The notes: generated from the letters alone by a model not told the origin. Shown: positions 43,660-55,779, counted from the first letter of the stretch. The stretch is DNA of 64,000 bases from Enchytraeus crypticus (GCA_905160935.1 CAJHZI010000517.1:1559001-1623000), one strand, 5' to 3'. Numbers and translations: made by a program.

Positions 43660-43970
43660 TATAAAGTGCAATATAAGTGCAATATAGTAAACTATATTAT
43701 AACTGTTCACTCCAATATAGTTGTTTATGCTATTATAGTTGTTTACTCCGCTATAATTGTTTTCTCCATCGCAATTATTTACCCTTTCTAATTGTTTACA
43801 AATTTATATTTGTTACTCTTGTATAATGGTTTACTCCAGTATAATTGTTTACTCCATTATAAACTTCAATAAGCTCACAATGTTTTACCATATTATAATT
43901 GTTCACTACAATTTAATTGTTTAATCTTTTACAATTGCTTACTCAAATGTAATTGTTTACTCCCAGACAA
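43660..43970. repeat. Degenerate AATTGTTTACTCC repeat
   Basis: About a dozen loosely spaced ATAATTGTTTACTCC units between the two minus-strand genes, downstream of the Sp stop. Confidence 0.8.
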
Positions 43971-44020
43971 TATGTAATTAATTAAATAATTAATCAAATC
44001 TAGATAATTTTAATTCGATA

Positions 44021-44544
44021 CTAGTTCTTTACCAACGCCCCCTTCTTTATTCTCGTGTCGCATGGCGTCACTTCCTGTCTAGCAGACAATTTCCTGGGAG
44101 ACAGCGTGACGTCATAGGTATCTGTGTATACGTCACAACGGTTTTGGGCGGAGTATTTACAACTTGGGGCACGATCTGAAGCTAGCAGCCCTCCTCCGGG
44201 CATCGAATGGGCAGATGAATCCACCCCACGATACCCTATCTCATCAGGGGCCCCCTCAGGGGCCTGGGTCACCCCCGAAACTCTTGATTTTGTCGGAGAG
44301 AGGTCTGAGAAACCAAGCGATGGGGGGTGATTGTTGGTAGGGTCACCATCCTCTTCTTTGATGCCCCCCTCTGTGTGTGTTCGGATGTGTTTATTGAGGT
44401 GGTCGCTCCTCGTGAACTTCTTGTCACACACACTGCAGGCAAATCTTTTCTCACCCGTGTGGGTTCTCAGATGGCGCTGTAGCTCGTCTGACCTCGTAAA
44501 GCGCTTACCACAGAATAGCCAATTACACACAAACGATCGCTCTC
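44021..44544 (-). CDS. Sp-type factor exon 2 with stop
   Basis: Acceptor ATTTCAG; starts [16 protein letters not shown]. Holds fingers 2 and 3 and a tail ending GALVKN, stop TAG at 44023-44021. Confidence 0.94.
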
Positions 44545-46690
44545 CTGAAATATATAACAATTTATATATTTATAAATTTTTATTTGTTTATTACACTAAT
44601 CGCATCATACACTTTTAAATATGACCAGATATTTTACAGGAATAATTAACAGTCCCCAAGTATGAGTTAAACGGTTCATAAAGGCTACGTATATACGCGC
44701 TATCCGTAGCCTTTATGAACCGTTTAACTCATTCCGCAATTGTTAGTATTTAAGCGGTAAGTGAAGTCAAAGTTGTGTAGATAAATATGTTTTAAATATC
44801 GTTAGACGTTTTACTTAATTTGATAGTTCAAAATATTAGCAGATACAAAGCAACAAAAAAGCTACGGTTAACTTCAGTTTAATCACTAGAAAGCTATATC
44901 AGTGACGGTCGAGCATGCTATATCAGTGACGGGCGATCTCAGGATTTGAACCCCGCACATACTGATCCGCTATCAAACGACATCGCCACTAACTCCAGCC
45001 ATATAGGTTTAAAATGTTATCTGTGATTTGTATTCAATATTTATTGTATGGATTTTTACAATAAATTTGTTAAATAGAAGCGTGCAGATGATAAAATTGA
45101 CTTAAATGAAAAAATAAAATAAACATAGGCCTAGGCCTATTTAAAAGATGCAAAATTATTTCTTAAGAAAATTTTGACGTCACATTTTTAACCAATTTTC
45201 AAAATGTTCAACTGAAGTTGCCATAACTGCCATGACCAAGAGAAGCTACAGGAGTACTACGAATTATATGTGAACGCAGCTTAGAGAAGGATAATTATGA
45301 GGTCTTTATTTGTCTTCACGACTTTGAGAAAGCTTTTGACAGCGTAAACTGGTTAAATATGTTAAACGTAAACTGGTTAATATGTTAGACAATTTTAGAA
45401 AATTGCAGTGGACTGGAAAGATTTGCAGATTACTAATGCAGCTCTACATAGATTAAAAGGCAATTATCAATTTTAACATGAGGTACCGAAAGAAGGAGGA
45501 ATAAGAAGGGGAGTAAGACATGACTGATGCATGTCATCACTTCTATTGAACATCTACGCAGAGGAAAAGTGATGTTAAAAGCAATTTTTTAAACGTGAGT
45601 TTGCTACTATTTAAATTTAATTAACTTAATTAAATCTCAATTAATTAAATCCCAACTAACAATTACCTGTATGCCAGCGAAGATGAGCTTTGAGATGTGA
45701 TGTTTTGTTATAAACTTTTCCACATCCAGGTATATGGCAACAGTGTTGAATGGACTTCCTCAGATAGTCTCCGGCCAGTCCCAGTCTGTCCATCTCCTGA
45801 CAGTTGGGACACTCGCACGAAGGTCTTCCAGGCAGGTAACGTCTCGGTGGTCTATTCGCCAGGGCGGCGCCACCGGCAGACGTCTGTGAAATGGGCTGAC
45901 TCGTTGGCACGTTGCCAATTCTGGATGATAGATACGAATCGTCCATAAAATAGCCCCCACCTCCCATATCTAAGGATTTAGATTTCTCTCTGGAGGTTAT
46001 GTCTGATAGGTAGGGGGAAGAGTTTGTTGATCCCGGAAATCCCGATGGATTGAACATTGAATGATCTAATCCTGGTGGGACAATCCCTCCGGAAACTTCA
46101 GATAACCATCCGATAGTCCCCCCAAACCCTCCGGACCCTGAGATTCCGCATGCTGACGGATACATATCCCACAAACTGGAATGACTTCCGGTTCCTATGG
46201 AGAGACTAACGGGTGGAATGACCGCTGAACTCTGCTTCTTATCTTTCGGCGTGGAACTTCTCGACTCAACTCCGGGTTGACTACTGAAATTCCCTGCTGA
46301 CGGAAGATGGAACGGCCAGGAGTCGTAGAAATGACCGCTGGCAACCCCTGCCAGACGAGAATAGACCGCAGAGTATTGGGCGTCAAACCCAAACGAAGAT
46401 TTATTCGGGAGACTCTCTCCACCGATGCAGCCTGCCGCCAAACTAGCGTACGATGGAAAGTCTCGAATACAACCTCCACTTGAGCTGGAGTTAGGATGGA
46501 CTGGAGGTTTTGGGAAGGTCTCTTTATCCGGAGCTGGACTCCTTCTAATGCTACCGTTGTAGTCACTTGGGTACGGCTCAGAGGGGAGGCGTGGTTTATC
46601 TGGGAGATCGAGAGAGGGCGGAGTTTCGAGCTTGGACATTTTGGCGCAGTATTTCCACTGAGGGAATTGTTTGTTCAGAATGTCATCCAT
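44021..46690 (-). CDS. Sp-family zinc-finger transcription factor (Sp6-9/buttonhead type)
   Basis: Two minus-strand exons, 46690-45667 and 44544-44021, phase 1 junction, 1548 bases, 515 residues. Sp factors bind GC/GT boxes; the Sp6-9 group controls limb, appendage and head development. Seen: WDMY (174) and GWLSEV (194), resembling the WWDxH...GWLxEV motif of Sp6-9; a buttonhead box [16 protein letters not shown] (289-304); three C2H2 fingers starting at C318 ([19 protein letters not shown]), C348 ([19 protein letters not shown]) and C378 ([17 protein letters not shown]). Finger contact residues are those of Sp/KLF proteins. The N-terminal SP box is weak (YASLAAGC at 81). The intron interrupts the HTG/ER linker between fingers 1 and 2. 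The C-terminus after the fingers is long (about 115 residues). A further 5' exon cannot be excluded. Confidence 0.93.
44663..44731. repeat. Perfect 27-bp inverted repeat in the Sp intron
   Basis: Arms 44663-44689 (TGAGTTAAACGGTTCATAAA and on) and 44705-44731 are exact reverse complements around a 15-base loop. Transcribed in either direction it would form a long hairpin. Confidence 0.97.
44857..45001 (-). mobile_element. SINE-A copy (minus) with internal duplication
   Basis: The phrase 'gctatatcagtgacgg' occurs twice (44892 and 44918). The copy otherwise runs to CACTAACTCCAGCC. Confidence 0.85.
45241..45600 (+). mobile_element. LINE reverse-transcriptase fragment in the Sp intron
   Basis: Encodes [15 protein letters not shown], the region around the first catalytic Asp of a LINE reverse transcriptase, followed by frameshifted sequence ('gaaagaaggaggaataagaag'). 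Not intact. Confidence 0.85.
45667..46690 (-). CDS. Sp-type factor exon 1
   Basis: ATG at 46690-46688 ([15 protein letters not shown]); donor GTAATT in phase 1. Serine/glycine/proline-rich activation region, buttonhead box and first finger. Confidence 0.93.
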
Positions 46691-46789
46691 AGTTAAGAGA
46701 CGTACTAGTGAACTCTGTTAGAATTGTAGCTGTGAAATTTAAATGCTGTAATGGAACAAACAATCTTTTTAAAGTAAGTAAACACACAT

Positions 46790-47012
46790 TATAGTGAATA
46801 ATCAACTATGTTGATATCTATCACTTTTAAAACCACATGTTTAATCAGTTAGGCAATTTAGACCATTTTCCGTATAACCAGTCCAGTGAATGTCCGAGAT
46901 TTTACTTTCACATCAGCGCGGCTGAAATTCGAAACCACGAGGGTTCAATTCACCTCAGGATTTGTCATTTAAAACTTCATGACGTTACCCCTACGCTATT
47001 TAGACATTTTAC
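46790..47012 (-). mobile_element. SINE-B copy upstream of the Sp gene
   Basis: TCAACTATGTTGATATCTATC start, GTTAGGCAATTTAGACC, complement of a decayed B box, ATGACGTTACCCCTACGC end. About 100 bases upstream of the ATG. Confidence 0.8.
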
Positions 47013-47019
47013 TGTTGTA

Positions 47020-48100
47020 AGCAAGCCAATTAATGGTTTCCTGTTCTAAGTCACTTATATCGGTTTTAAATAATTTAAATAAGTAAAAGTTAAATAAATT
47101 TAGTTAAATCGTTTCCTACTCGATCTGTCCACTGATTGATTATTTTAACAATGTGGTCCCATGTCTAGCGTTTTATTCAGGATTTCTACTGAGAGATATA
47201 GGATTGAGGTGGGCATGACGCCCCGTGGGTACGAAATATATAATTTGTCTATTGAAATAAATACGCCTATCCTATATTACGTGTGCTTGATTTTGGAAAT
47301 ATTTATAAAGAATTAACTTCACGCGTGCAATAGCTTGTTTGCATTGTCAGAGCCCTGCACTTGTTACGTAGTTTGTAGTGTGTTTAACGTCAAGGTTCAG
47401 AAGCACAAGGCTTCTCTTCAAGACGACTCGACACACTCGAGCTACCGTCACAAAAATTAAGGCAACAGTAAGTTACCGTTAGTAATAATAACTAACAAGT
47501 TAACTGTCAGTAACGTATAATATTCTTCTAGTGAAATACTCTATGAAAATTCTAAAAAATGGTGGTTTATTTTAACAAGAAAAAATATAACTTACAGAAT
47601 AAATCTTTTTAAATCTTTAATTGCTACTTTCACGTTCAGTAATATTATTGTTTCTATTTTAATTTTTAAAAGAGTATTGATTGTTTAGAATTCTTCTAAA
47701 TTCTGGTATTTTTCGTTTAAAAATATGACAAATTTTCATCACACAACATTGCAACCTAATTACATAGATGTCAGTCAAGTTAAGTAATTTTCTAACTCAC
47801 TTAACCTCTCTCGCCTGCTTCATTTTTTGATTGCTATGTTAACATAGCTTTATTTAATTTTAATTTTTTTTAATCATATAATTTTATTTAATAATATAGT
47901 TTTCGTTATTTCCATTTTCTAATCCCGGTGCTAATAAAATTGAGATTCAAGAGAAGAGGATGATGACGATGATGATGTTACACAGCCATTAGATATTTTT
48001 GAGTTTTAACAGTGCATTGATTGAAGAAGGTGCCGATTTAAGAATATTCTTCCAACGTCTAGAGGGTTTTTCACACAAAGCTGTTAACAGTCGACCTTTC
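47020..48100. other. Upstream region of the Sp gene, no gene seen
   Basis: Contains a short repeat at 47389-47460 ('gacacactcgagctaccgtc', also at 63299) and a Repeat E end at 47915-47975. No promoter element is clear. Confidence 0.5.
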
Positions 48101-48104
48101 AAGG

Positions 48105-48412
48105 CGATATGATCTGATGCGATGTGTTGTGATGTGATATGATGTGATGCGATGTGATGTGATGTGATACGATGTGATGTGATCTGATGTGATGTGATTT
48201 GATGCGATGTGATGTGATTTGATGCGATGTGATGCGATGATATGCTATGATGTGATGTGATTTGATGCGATGCGATGTGATGTGATGTGATGTGATGCGA
48301 TGTGATGCGATATGATGTGCTGTGATGTGATGTGATCTGATGTGATGTGATTTGATGCGATGTGCTATGATGTGATGTGATGCGATGCGATGTGATGCGA
48401 TTTCAAGATGCT
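48105..48412. repeat. Pentanucleotide (GATGT/GATGC)n satellite
   Basis: About sixty GATGTGATGTGATGC units with scattered changes. Confidence 0.95.
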
Positions 48413-48469
48413 CCGTCATAAAGTAACTAGTTGTGTCTAGATAACCAAATACCACACTCGATAATAAGA

Positions 48470-48602
48470 ACAACAATTAAAGTGCTACAGTCATCAATGA
48501 CAACATCGAGCACTATTGAGACAAAATCAAGCCAGCGAGCAAAAAGAAGGTCCAAAAACGGTGCAAATTCCAAAATCCAGATAATCAGTCCAAAGTAATG
48601 GG
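48470..48602 (-). repeat. Repeat D copy (minus)
   Basis: 'aagtgctacagtcatcaatg', 'gagcaaaaagaaggtcc' and 'caaaatccag'; matches 58255-58380. Confidence 0.8.
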
Positions 48603-48954
48603 AATTAAAGAAAAGGTGGTTAGGCGCAAATGTGGCAAACATGGTAAGATAAGAACAACGACTCAACTAGAGGGGACATGGGGGGCCTCAATGAGAAACA
48701 AGAGGTTCCCTCTCCAGTTTTGCGCCAAGAAATATCTTCATTATAAAAATGTAAACACACATTGGAGTGAAATGAGAGTCCATGATATTACCTATCACTC
48801 TCAGTATAACATGCTAAATTATAAGGCATTTAAAAATCAGCTGTTAGTGTGGGTATCAGTCTTTTGACCATCAGAGATTCTCTGATAGGCTTACACAGGA
48901 ATCGATCTCAGGACCTCAGGAACAGCCGTTACCTTACCTGCAGTTCTCATATGT

Positions 48955-49190
48955 CTTAATAGCGTAACGGTAAAGTCATGAAGCTCTAAATGACAGATCC
49001 TGAGGTGAATTGAACCATCGTGCGTTCAAATAACAGCCGCGCTGATCTGAGAGTAAAGTCTCGGACATTCACTGGACTGGTTATACTGAAAACGGTCTAA
49101 ATTGTCTAACGGTTTAAACCTGTGGTATTAAAAGAAGTGAAAGATATCAACATAGTTGATCATTTCACAATAATGCGTATTAACTGTTTA
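48955..49190 (+). mobile_element. SINE-B copy, near full length
   Basis: TAATAGCGTAACGGTAAAGTC start, GTGCGTTCAAATAACAGCCG (B box changed), GGACATTCACTGGACTGG, AGTTGATCATTTCAC end. Confidence 0.8.
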
Positions 49191-49199
49191 ATTTTACAA

Positions 49200-50640
49200 T
49201 CTGATCTATTTATACATTCAGCAGTGTTACGCATAATTTTGCTACTAAGCCTACATTCACATGGTTGACACTCATTTCTGTTCGCAGATAACTGGACATT
49301 AAGAAAGCGGCCGATTTTGAAGTTGATCGAGCCATTTGTAACATACGCGTGTAGAGTCCGGGGCCGTTGAAACAGTCTAGCTGTTAACTAACTGTTAAAA
49401 GAGATTCAACGAGAACTGCGAAAGCAATGGGAAATTACCTCAGAAGAGAATTTTTCTCAAGCTAAAGACTATATATTAATGGCTACATCACGGCTCTGAC
49501 ATTTGGACTGACACTCAAGAGAGATACGCAATGGTTGTAGGCTTGCGTTCTCACACTTTCACACATAATTATATTGCCGTCACATTGCATCACAGAAGAG
49601 ATTATCACGTGAACGTGATGAAAGCAAATAGTCGTCGTGTAGGAAGCGGGTGAGGAAATAATTACGTGAGATGAGTGAGTGGCGTAAAGAGAAAGTGTGA
49701 AGATTCACACAAGGTATTGCGCAACTGTGTGATCATCTTGAATTAAGCCATGATGATATCAGGTACCACGCTAAAGCCATAGCTTGGGTGCAGCTTTTAG
49801 CTAAATTACGAATAATATCGACAGTGAGAATGCTGCTGTCGTCCATGGCAATATCGAGCACTATTGAGACAAATCTAAGGCGTAATTTAGTTTAATCGTA
49901 ATTTAGCTAAAATCCGCACCCAAGCTGTGGCTTTCATTAACGTGAAGATAGAGATCTTCTTGACTGTATCTGGCATCCCGTTAAACAACAATACCCTAAG
50001 GGTAATCGTAATCAAAATTAATTAAGATGTCTTTGGTTATGGTAAAACTAAGATACTAAATTAAAATAATAAAATCAGATACCCAATTTAAAATAACAAA
50101 TAAGATCCTAAATTAAGATGCTAAATAAAAATATTGAAACTCTGATTACTTGATATTCAAATATTATCTCTTTGACCTCATCGTATGCTAATCAAAGTCG
50201 TAATATCTTTAATATTAAACGTTACTAAATGGATAATAGTTAATTTTAAGCTAAGGAAATAGCCGTACACTAAATATATACGTATACGTATTAGTTTAGT
50301 CGTAAACTAAATGGTGGTAAATGGTGCTGATATTCATTCCATGAGCGTGTTGAAGAAACAACCGCTCAGGGATGATATGTACAATTTTCAAATACTTAAG
50401 ATTGGTAAACACCAGTTTTTCGAGCTAATTTGTTAAATATATAAAAAATTATTTATATGCGAAAAGTAGTATACATGTAGTACTGTTTGACTCTGTGGTA
50501 AAAAAGCTATCCTTTGAATTTATGCCATATTTAATATGCGCTAATGACGTATTAATCCTAATAGAGCCCTTTTATAAAACCAAAGTATTACAATAAAGTA
50601 CTTTTTCATTAAATTATTACAATAAATGATTTCAATAAAA
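49200..50640. other. Intergenic, no gene seen
   Basis: Repeat D fragment (minus) at 49828-49890; otherwise nothing recognised. Confidence 0.5.
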
Positions 50641-50700
50641 GCACTCAATCCAAGCCCACTATGACACTAGCGAGTCTACGGCTACCAGTCAAGGGCTACC

Positions 50701-50716
50701 TAGCGCCATCTATCGA
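50701..50716 (-). promoter_or_regulatory. CTCF-like motif
   Basis: Minus strand CGATAGATGGCGCTA fits the core AGRKGGCGCTR of the animal insulator protein CTCF. It lies in a short GC-richer stretch (50640-50940) that also has CCAAT (50841). One match is weak evidence. Confidence 0.3.
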
Positions 50717-50940
50717 GTGACGACAGGGAACAACAGTCGCTCTATTTCTCGGCGCTTTTCCTTCAGAGACGCCATGTCCAGTCAATAGTTGAGGATTCTA
50801 GGCGGTAGCTAATTTGACGTTTTCTCTCAGCCAATGGCAGACCTGTTTGCATTGACGGATAGTTAGTACTTATTATCGCTCATGAAGAGATCAGGAATGA
50901 TCGTTATTAACACGCCCATAAAACAACGAGCTCGTGAGAA

Positions 50941-51085
50941 ATGTTACTACCAAGAAGTTATCAAAAATATTCTGTTATCAGAAATAAGTTACCAGAATTA
51001 AGTTATCAGAAATATTCTGTTATCAGAAATATGTTACCAGAAATATGTTACCAGAAATATGTTATCAGAAAGGTATTATCAACAA
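50941..51085 (+). repeat. Degenerate repeat of GTTATCAGAAATATTCTGTT
   Basis: Seven or more units of RTTAYCAGAAATA. Confidence 0.85.
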
Positions 51086-51352
51086 AAAATTGGTTAAGTA
51101 AAAATGTGATCAGTTTGATGTTCGCATGCATATATTGACACCTTTGATCAAGTTGCTATCAATCCAATGTATAAATAGCTCATTGTGCAAAGCGACAAGT
51201 AACATTACGAAATGCTAAAAGATAGCTCCAGCGTCCTCTTTGATGGCCTAGTGTTTGATTTTGTTTGTCTGCAAATGCTGCTTTATTATTTATAGTCTGA
51301 TTACGATGTGTTTGTTACTTATTCATTGATGTTGTGATTGAATTAAACGTAT

Positions 51353-51354
<2 letters not shown>

Positions 51355-51401
<47 letters not shown>

Positions 51402-51410
51402 CTGTCTCTC
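51355..51410 (+). repeat. (CT)n microsatellite
   Basis: Uninterrupted CTCTCT for about 40 bases. Confidence 0.95.
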
Positions 51411-51489
51411 CCTCTCTCGTTTTGGTTTTTCGATCATCGAACATGACAACTACTGTTTGATATAAAATGTCATATATGTTCTACATATA

Positions 51490-52140
51490 AAAAAGACCAA
51501 GGTTATGAGAGTGTCTAATAATAAAGGTGAAGTTAATATCACAATAAGTGGTACGAAATTGGAACAGGTAAGGAGTTTCAAATATTTGGGTTATACTATA
51601 ACCGATGATGGGAAATGTGAGACGGAAATATGCAGTAGGATTACAAAAGCAAAATTGGTCTTCGGTAACTTTTAATAAATGGTCTAAAGAAAGACACAAA
51701 GATAAAGATAGTGAAAACCTTTGCTAGGACTACGCTATTGAATGGATGTGAAACACGAACCTTAAGGAAGGAAGATATTAGGAAACTGGAGGCACTGGAG
51801 ATCTGGATTTGGAGAAGAATGGAGAGGATTAGCTAGACTCGAAACTTTACAAATAAGGAAATTCTGGAGAGAGTTGTTACAGATAGACAGTTGATAAATG
51901 TATTAAGAAATAGGAAGAAGAGGTGGATAGGACACATTGTAAGAGGTGAAGGTCTATTAAAAGAGGTCATAGAAGGTAGAATGGAAGGAAAAAGAAGCAG
52001 GGACAGGCCGAGACTAGGTATATTAGATGATTTAAAGACCCACTCATACGTGGAAATGAAGAGGATGGCGGAAGACAGAGAAGAGTGGAGGCGTTATGTA
52101 CCATGGACCTGCCAGTAGGCAGTGCACTAAGAGATGTTCT
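51490..52140 (+). mobile_element. LINE ORF2 C-terminal remains
   Basis: Plus-strand copy with a few frameshifts. Recognisable pieces include TKLEQVRSFKYLGYTITDDG, NVLRNRKKRWIGHIVRGEGL and RPRLGILDDLKTHSYVEMK, ending WTCQ stop and GTGCACTAAGAG. Confidence 0.92.
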
Positions 52141-52187
52141 ACGTTTATAAAGTATGATGAATGGTAACTTAACTTTACTAGTCCTTT

Positions 52188-52470
52188 AAACCTTTACCAC
52201 TATTAGATATCGATCAATCAATCACAATGCTAGTCTTTTAAACTTTTATCACTATTAGATATCGATCAATCAATCACAATGCTAGTCTTTTAAACTTTTA
52301 TCACTATTAGATATCGATCAATCAATCACAATGCTAGTCTTTTAAACTTTTATCACTATTAGATATCGATCAATCAATCACAATGCTAGTCTTTTAAACT
52401 TTTATCACTATTAGATATCGATCAATCAATCACAATGCTAGTCTTTTAAACTTTTATCACTATCAAATAT
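52188..52470 (+). repeat. 52-bp tandem repeat, five near-identical units
   Basis: Unit ATATCGATCAATCAATCACA plus ATGCTAGTCTTTTAAAC and TTTTATCACTATTAG. The internal units are identical, so the array is young. It starts about 50 bases after a LINE 3' end. Confidence 0.95.
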
Positions 52471-52499
52471 CGATCAATAAAATTTAATCACAAGGGATC

Positions 52500-52990
52500 A
52501 AATCATGATAACAAATTTGCACAAATTAATCAATCAATTTTATAATTCCGAAATACTTTAAAAAATTGTATAATATTTTGATTTATCGCTAATATTATGC
52601 TTCATTATTTACAAAATATTTATAACAAAATTGACTATGCATTCCTTAACAAATTGATCTAACTATTTCTATAATGTGTAATGTTTTACCAAATCTTTAC
52701 TGTGACTTAATTAATACTCAGTTGAAGTAATTTAGTTACATGTATATATATATGCTTTAAAATTTTCTAGATACCCTTTTCTTGCACGTTTCGCTGTTTA
52801 TAATAAGGTTCTCACTATATTTTTTTATCTGTATGTTCCTGGCTTGCACTCTTAAGCACTATAATGTTGACTGCACATCAAGAAGGGAAATTTTAAATTT
52901 TATGAAGACACTAATCGCTCTAGAACTGCAAACTTATGAAAATTATAATGACTCCACTTAAATGTCGTATCGAGTGATTAATAATAGTAG
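52500..52990. other. Intergenic, AT-rich, nothing recognised
   Basis: No gene, RNA or repeat family seen. Confidence 0.5.
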
Positions 52991-52994
52991 TAAT

Positions 52995-53045
52995 AATAAA
53001 GGTTTAACGTCCGTTTCCTCATACAAGGATGATACCGAATGATTC
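52995..53045 (-). repeat. Repeat C tail (minus)
   Basis: AATAAAGGTTTAACGTCCGT, then TCATACAAGGATGATACC. Confidence 0.7.
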
Positions 53046-53079
53046 CGACAATGTCGCATAGTAAGATAGAAAAAACTTG

Positions 53080-53285
53080 ATCATAATCATCATCATTATC
53101 TTACCTCGAATCCAAGTTTATCCAGGGTCAGGATAAAAAAATGTTACAACAATTTTGGAGCCTAGGAGCACACCAACCGAATGATTTTTCTGACGTTGGC
53201 TAGGATCTTAATTAATGATTTGTCGCCTTTTATTAAACATACAGTCCAAGGTTGATCTAGTCTTCACCAACCCGGACATAAATAG
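53080..53285 (+). repeat. Repeat E copy
   Basis: 'tcgaatccaagtttatccag', 'ggagcctaggagcacacc', 'caacccggacataaat'. Pairs with 9427-9632. Confidence 0.7.
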
Positions 53286-53289
53286 GGTA

Positions 53290-54620
53290 ACGGGTGTTGG
53301 GTCAGGGTTCTTTTAAAAAACCAATACTATTAATCCTATCCAAACTTTTAAAAATTAAAATATATTTTCTTTTCCAAACTTTTCACATTTTTAACATTTG
53401 AAAGTTGATGAACTCCAATACCCCTCCTCTCAGTTCCTATCCATCAAATGCAGCTAACCTGATACCTGACGATTCCCTGACAGGGTATGAGGGCCTGACA
53501 GCCCTGAATCTTGATGTGGTCCCCCACTGAGTAGTACAACACGCTTTTCACGAGCCTGTCAGCGCTTCAAAGAGCCCAAAATAGCCCCAATATGAGCCCC
53601 ACATGAGCCCCATATGAGTTCACTGTCACATTTGATTATGTGGAAGTGTGAAGAGACGACAAATAGCCCCAATGAGGTTTATCTCATCAAAGGCTTGATT
53701 GGTATTTTAATTTCTTTCAATTCCATTGGAGCCAATGATGGTAAGTAACTACGTTTTATTTCTAGTTTCACCTGATCTTCATTCTTATGTTCTGTCATGG
53801 TGCTGTCAATCCACTCATTGAAGATTAGCTCAATCTATAGACACAAGTAACACAAATAAGAATAGTAATGGTTTAACGTTCGTTTCCTCACACGCAGGCG
53901 TTTGTCAGGGACCTCATCGCATCAGATTTGAGTCGGTTAAACCCAAACTAAGAATATATTATTACTATTATTTCTTAAATTGTGTTATCTTATTTTTAGT
54001 GACTTGGGCTCTATAGGGCCCTGGGCTAAAAAACAAGAAAAAGAAAAAAAGAGACTTTATTTAATTAAATCCTAATTAAACTCATTAAAATTTAGGTAAT
54101 ATTATAAGTAATCTTAGTGTAATATAAGTAATAATATTAGTAATAATATAAGTAATAGTATATGTAATAATATAATTAATAATATAGGATTTTTAAGATT
54201 TTACCTTTTCTCTTCATTCCATGGCATCGGCCTGTTTTGCATGGAGCTGAAGAATTCTGCAACATTTCATAAGAGCTGATGAGGGGGGAACCATCGATCA
54301 AATAGGGTGGGTGGAGAAGGAATCGAATGCGGGGGGAGTGAGGAATCATGATGGGAAGGGTGGAGCGATCAAGAAGCGGAGAGCGATCAGAAGCAATTGT
54401 TGGCTGGATGGAGTGGCCGGAACCTCGGAGAATTGTTGAGACATTCCGGAAACATTTGTGGAAAATGAGAGGTTTCTTGCTGGAATAACAAGCTGACTGT
54501 TGGTCCATCATGCTATCGCTAGCTAATGGCGACTAATTGATTCATCATCAAATGGTCCAGCTATTGATTCATCAGCAAATGGTCTAGCTCTATCTCCTGA
54601 TTGATGTTTGGTTGAGTGCA
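53290..54620. other. Intergenic, no gene accepted
   Basis: A short stretch of GAGCCCCATATGAG-type repeats at 53570-53625, a Repeat C tail (minus) at 53865-53925 and (ATAATA)n at 54095-54185. The 111-codon minus frame at 54511-54176 has no recognisable domain. Confidence 0.45.
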
Positions 54621-54629
54621 GGTCTTTTT

Positions 54630-54915
54630 CAGCGCACTGCCAAGTGGCAGGTCCAAAGTATATATTCATTCTCAAAGTCTGCTTTCTCGCTTCATAAGAG
54701 CACTCCTTAGATCAACAACCTAATCCCTTCACAAAGTCTATGCCTTATCAATACCTGTGTAGCCAATAGCTTGGGAAACGTATGGCTTCTGAGGTGGTTT
54801 CACGCCTTCCTCAGTTAGATTGATTAATTGCCATTTTATCCTGGGGGAAAGTATTTCATGATGACGTGGGGCCCCTCTTGCCATCCTCAGATCCTGCCTT
54901 AGTCGCCTCTTACTT
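54630..54915 (-). repeat. Interspersed repeat F, longest copy
   Basis: 'agcgcactgccaagtggcag', 'agagcactccttagatcaac', 'cttcctcagttagattgatt', then 'gatgacgtggggcccctctt'. Relatives at 2990, 31080, 59349 and 62560. Confidence 0.75.
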
Positions 54916-55064
54916 ACTCACAGCAGATTGTTTGCGGTTATCCTATTCTGCAGTGGTTTAACCACACCCGAGCACAACACGGAGGTATAAGGCTAAAATT
55001 CTTGCAATAAATCAAATCCAGCTTCTTCTTAGCATTTCATTTAAATATTTTGTGAATCTCTGTC

Positions 55065-55082
55065 TCCCTCTCTCTCTCTCTC

Positions 55083-55146
<64 letters not shown>

Positions 55147-55162
55147 TCCCCCTCCCTCCCCC

Positions 55163-55214
<52 letters not shown>

Positions 55215-55215
55215 A
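55065..55215. repeat. (CT)n-(TA)n-(CT)n compound microsatellite
   Basis: CT runs flank 56 bases of TA. Confidence 0.97.
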
Positions 55216-55219
55216 GAAC

Positions 55220-55460
55220 AATTACTCCACTACTCCTGGTAACAACCTTTTATCGTGTCCGATTAGACGGAAATCGACTGGAGTCTCGCATGTCATGGAC
55301 GACGGAGCGACGGCTGGTCGAGCAATTTGACGGGCGGCCAGTGGATGACGGTCATTACCCGGCCCTAATGATACCCCGTCACGTCGCTGCCTGGTCGCCG
55401 CGCTGAGCGACACTAATTTTAATCGACCGCTCCTCGGCGTGCTCCGGTCCTGTTAGTTTT
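55220..55460. other. GC-richer island, function unknown
   Basis: The stretch has an unusually high GC and CpG content for this window. A 63-codon minus frame exists without domain support. Confidence 0.3.
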
Positions 55461-55592
55461 CTCAGAGAAAAGAGCTGAGGGTTGAGATCTGGATGGGAGT
55501 CTCAAATCCTGTTGACTCTCTCTTCGTAATATAAATAATAATTTTTAAGAACAAATCAGTGAAAAACGGAATGAACGAGAGTGAAACAGATC

Positions 55593-55742
55593 AATGTCAC
55601 TGGCTGGAGCCAGTGGCGAAGTACGTTAGGTATTCGACCGCGGATTAGTATGTGGTGGTTCAAATCCTAGACTCGCCCGTCACTTTCGAGTGAGGAAACT
55701 GTCGTTAACCTTAGCTTTACCAGCTTTTAGCTTTAGCTTTTT
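55593..55742 (+). mobile_element. SINE-A copy
   Basis: CTGGCTGGAGCCAGTGGCGA to CCAGCTTTTAGCTTTAGC; full length with a small gap before the tail. Confidence 0.9.
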
Positions 55743-55779
55743 AAATAATATAGATAATAGTGTTTGTCATACATTCAGA

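Noticed and set aside
45241-45600. Active LINE in the Sp intron
   Set aside because: Only a short piece around [11 protein letters not shown] remains, with frameshifts; not an intact element.
48099-48476. Histidine/serine-rich minus frame
   Set aside because: Pentanucleotide satellite GATGT.
54176-54511. 111-codon minus-strand open frame
   Set aside because: No recognisable domain, no splice sites that make sense; kept only as a note.
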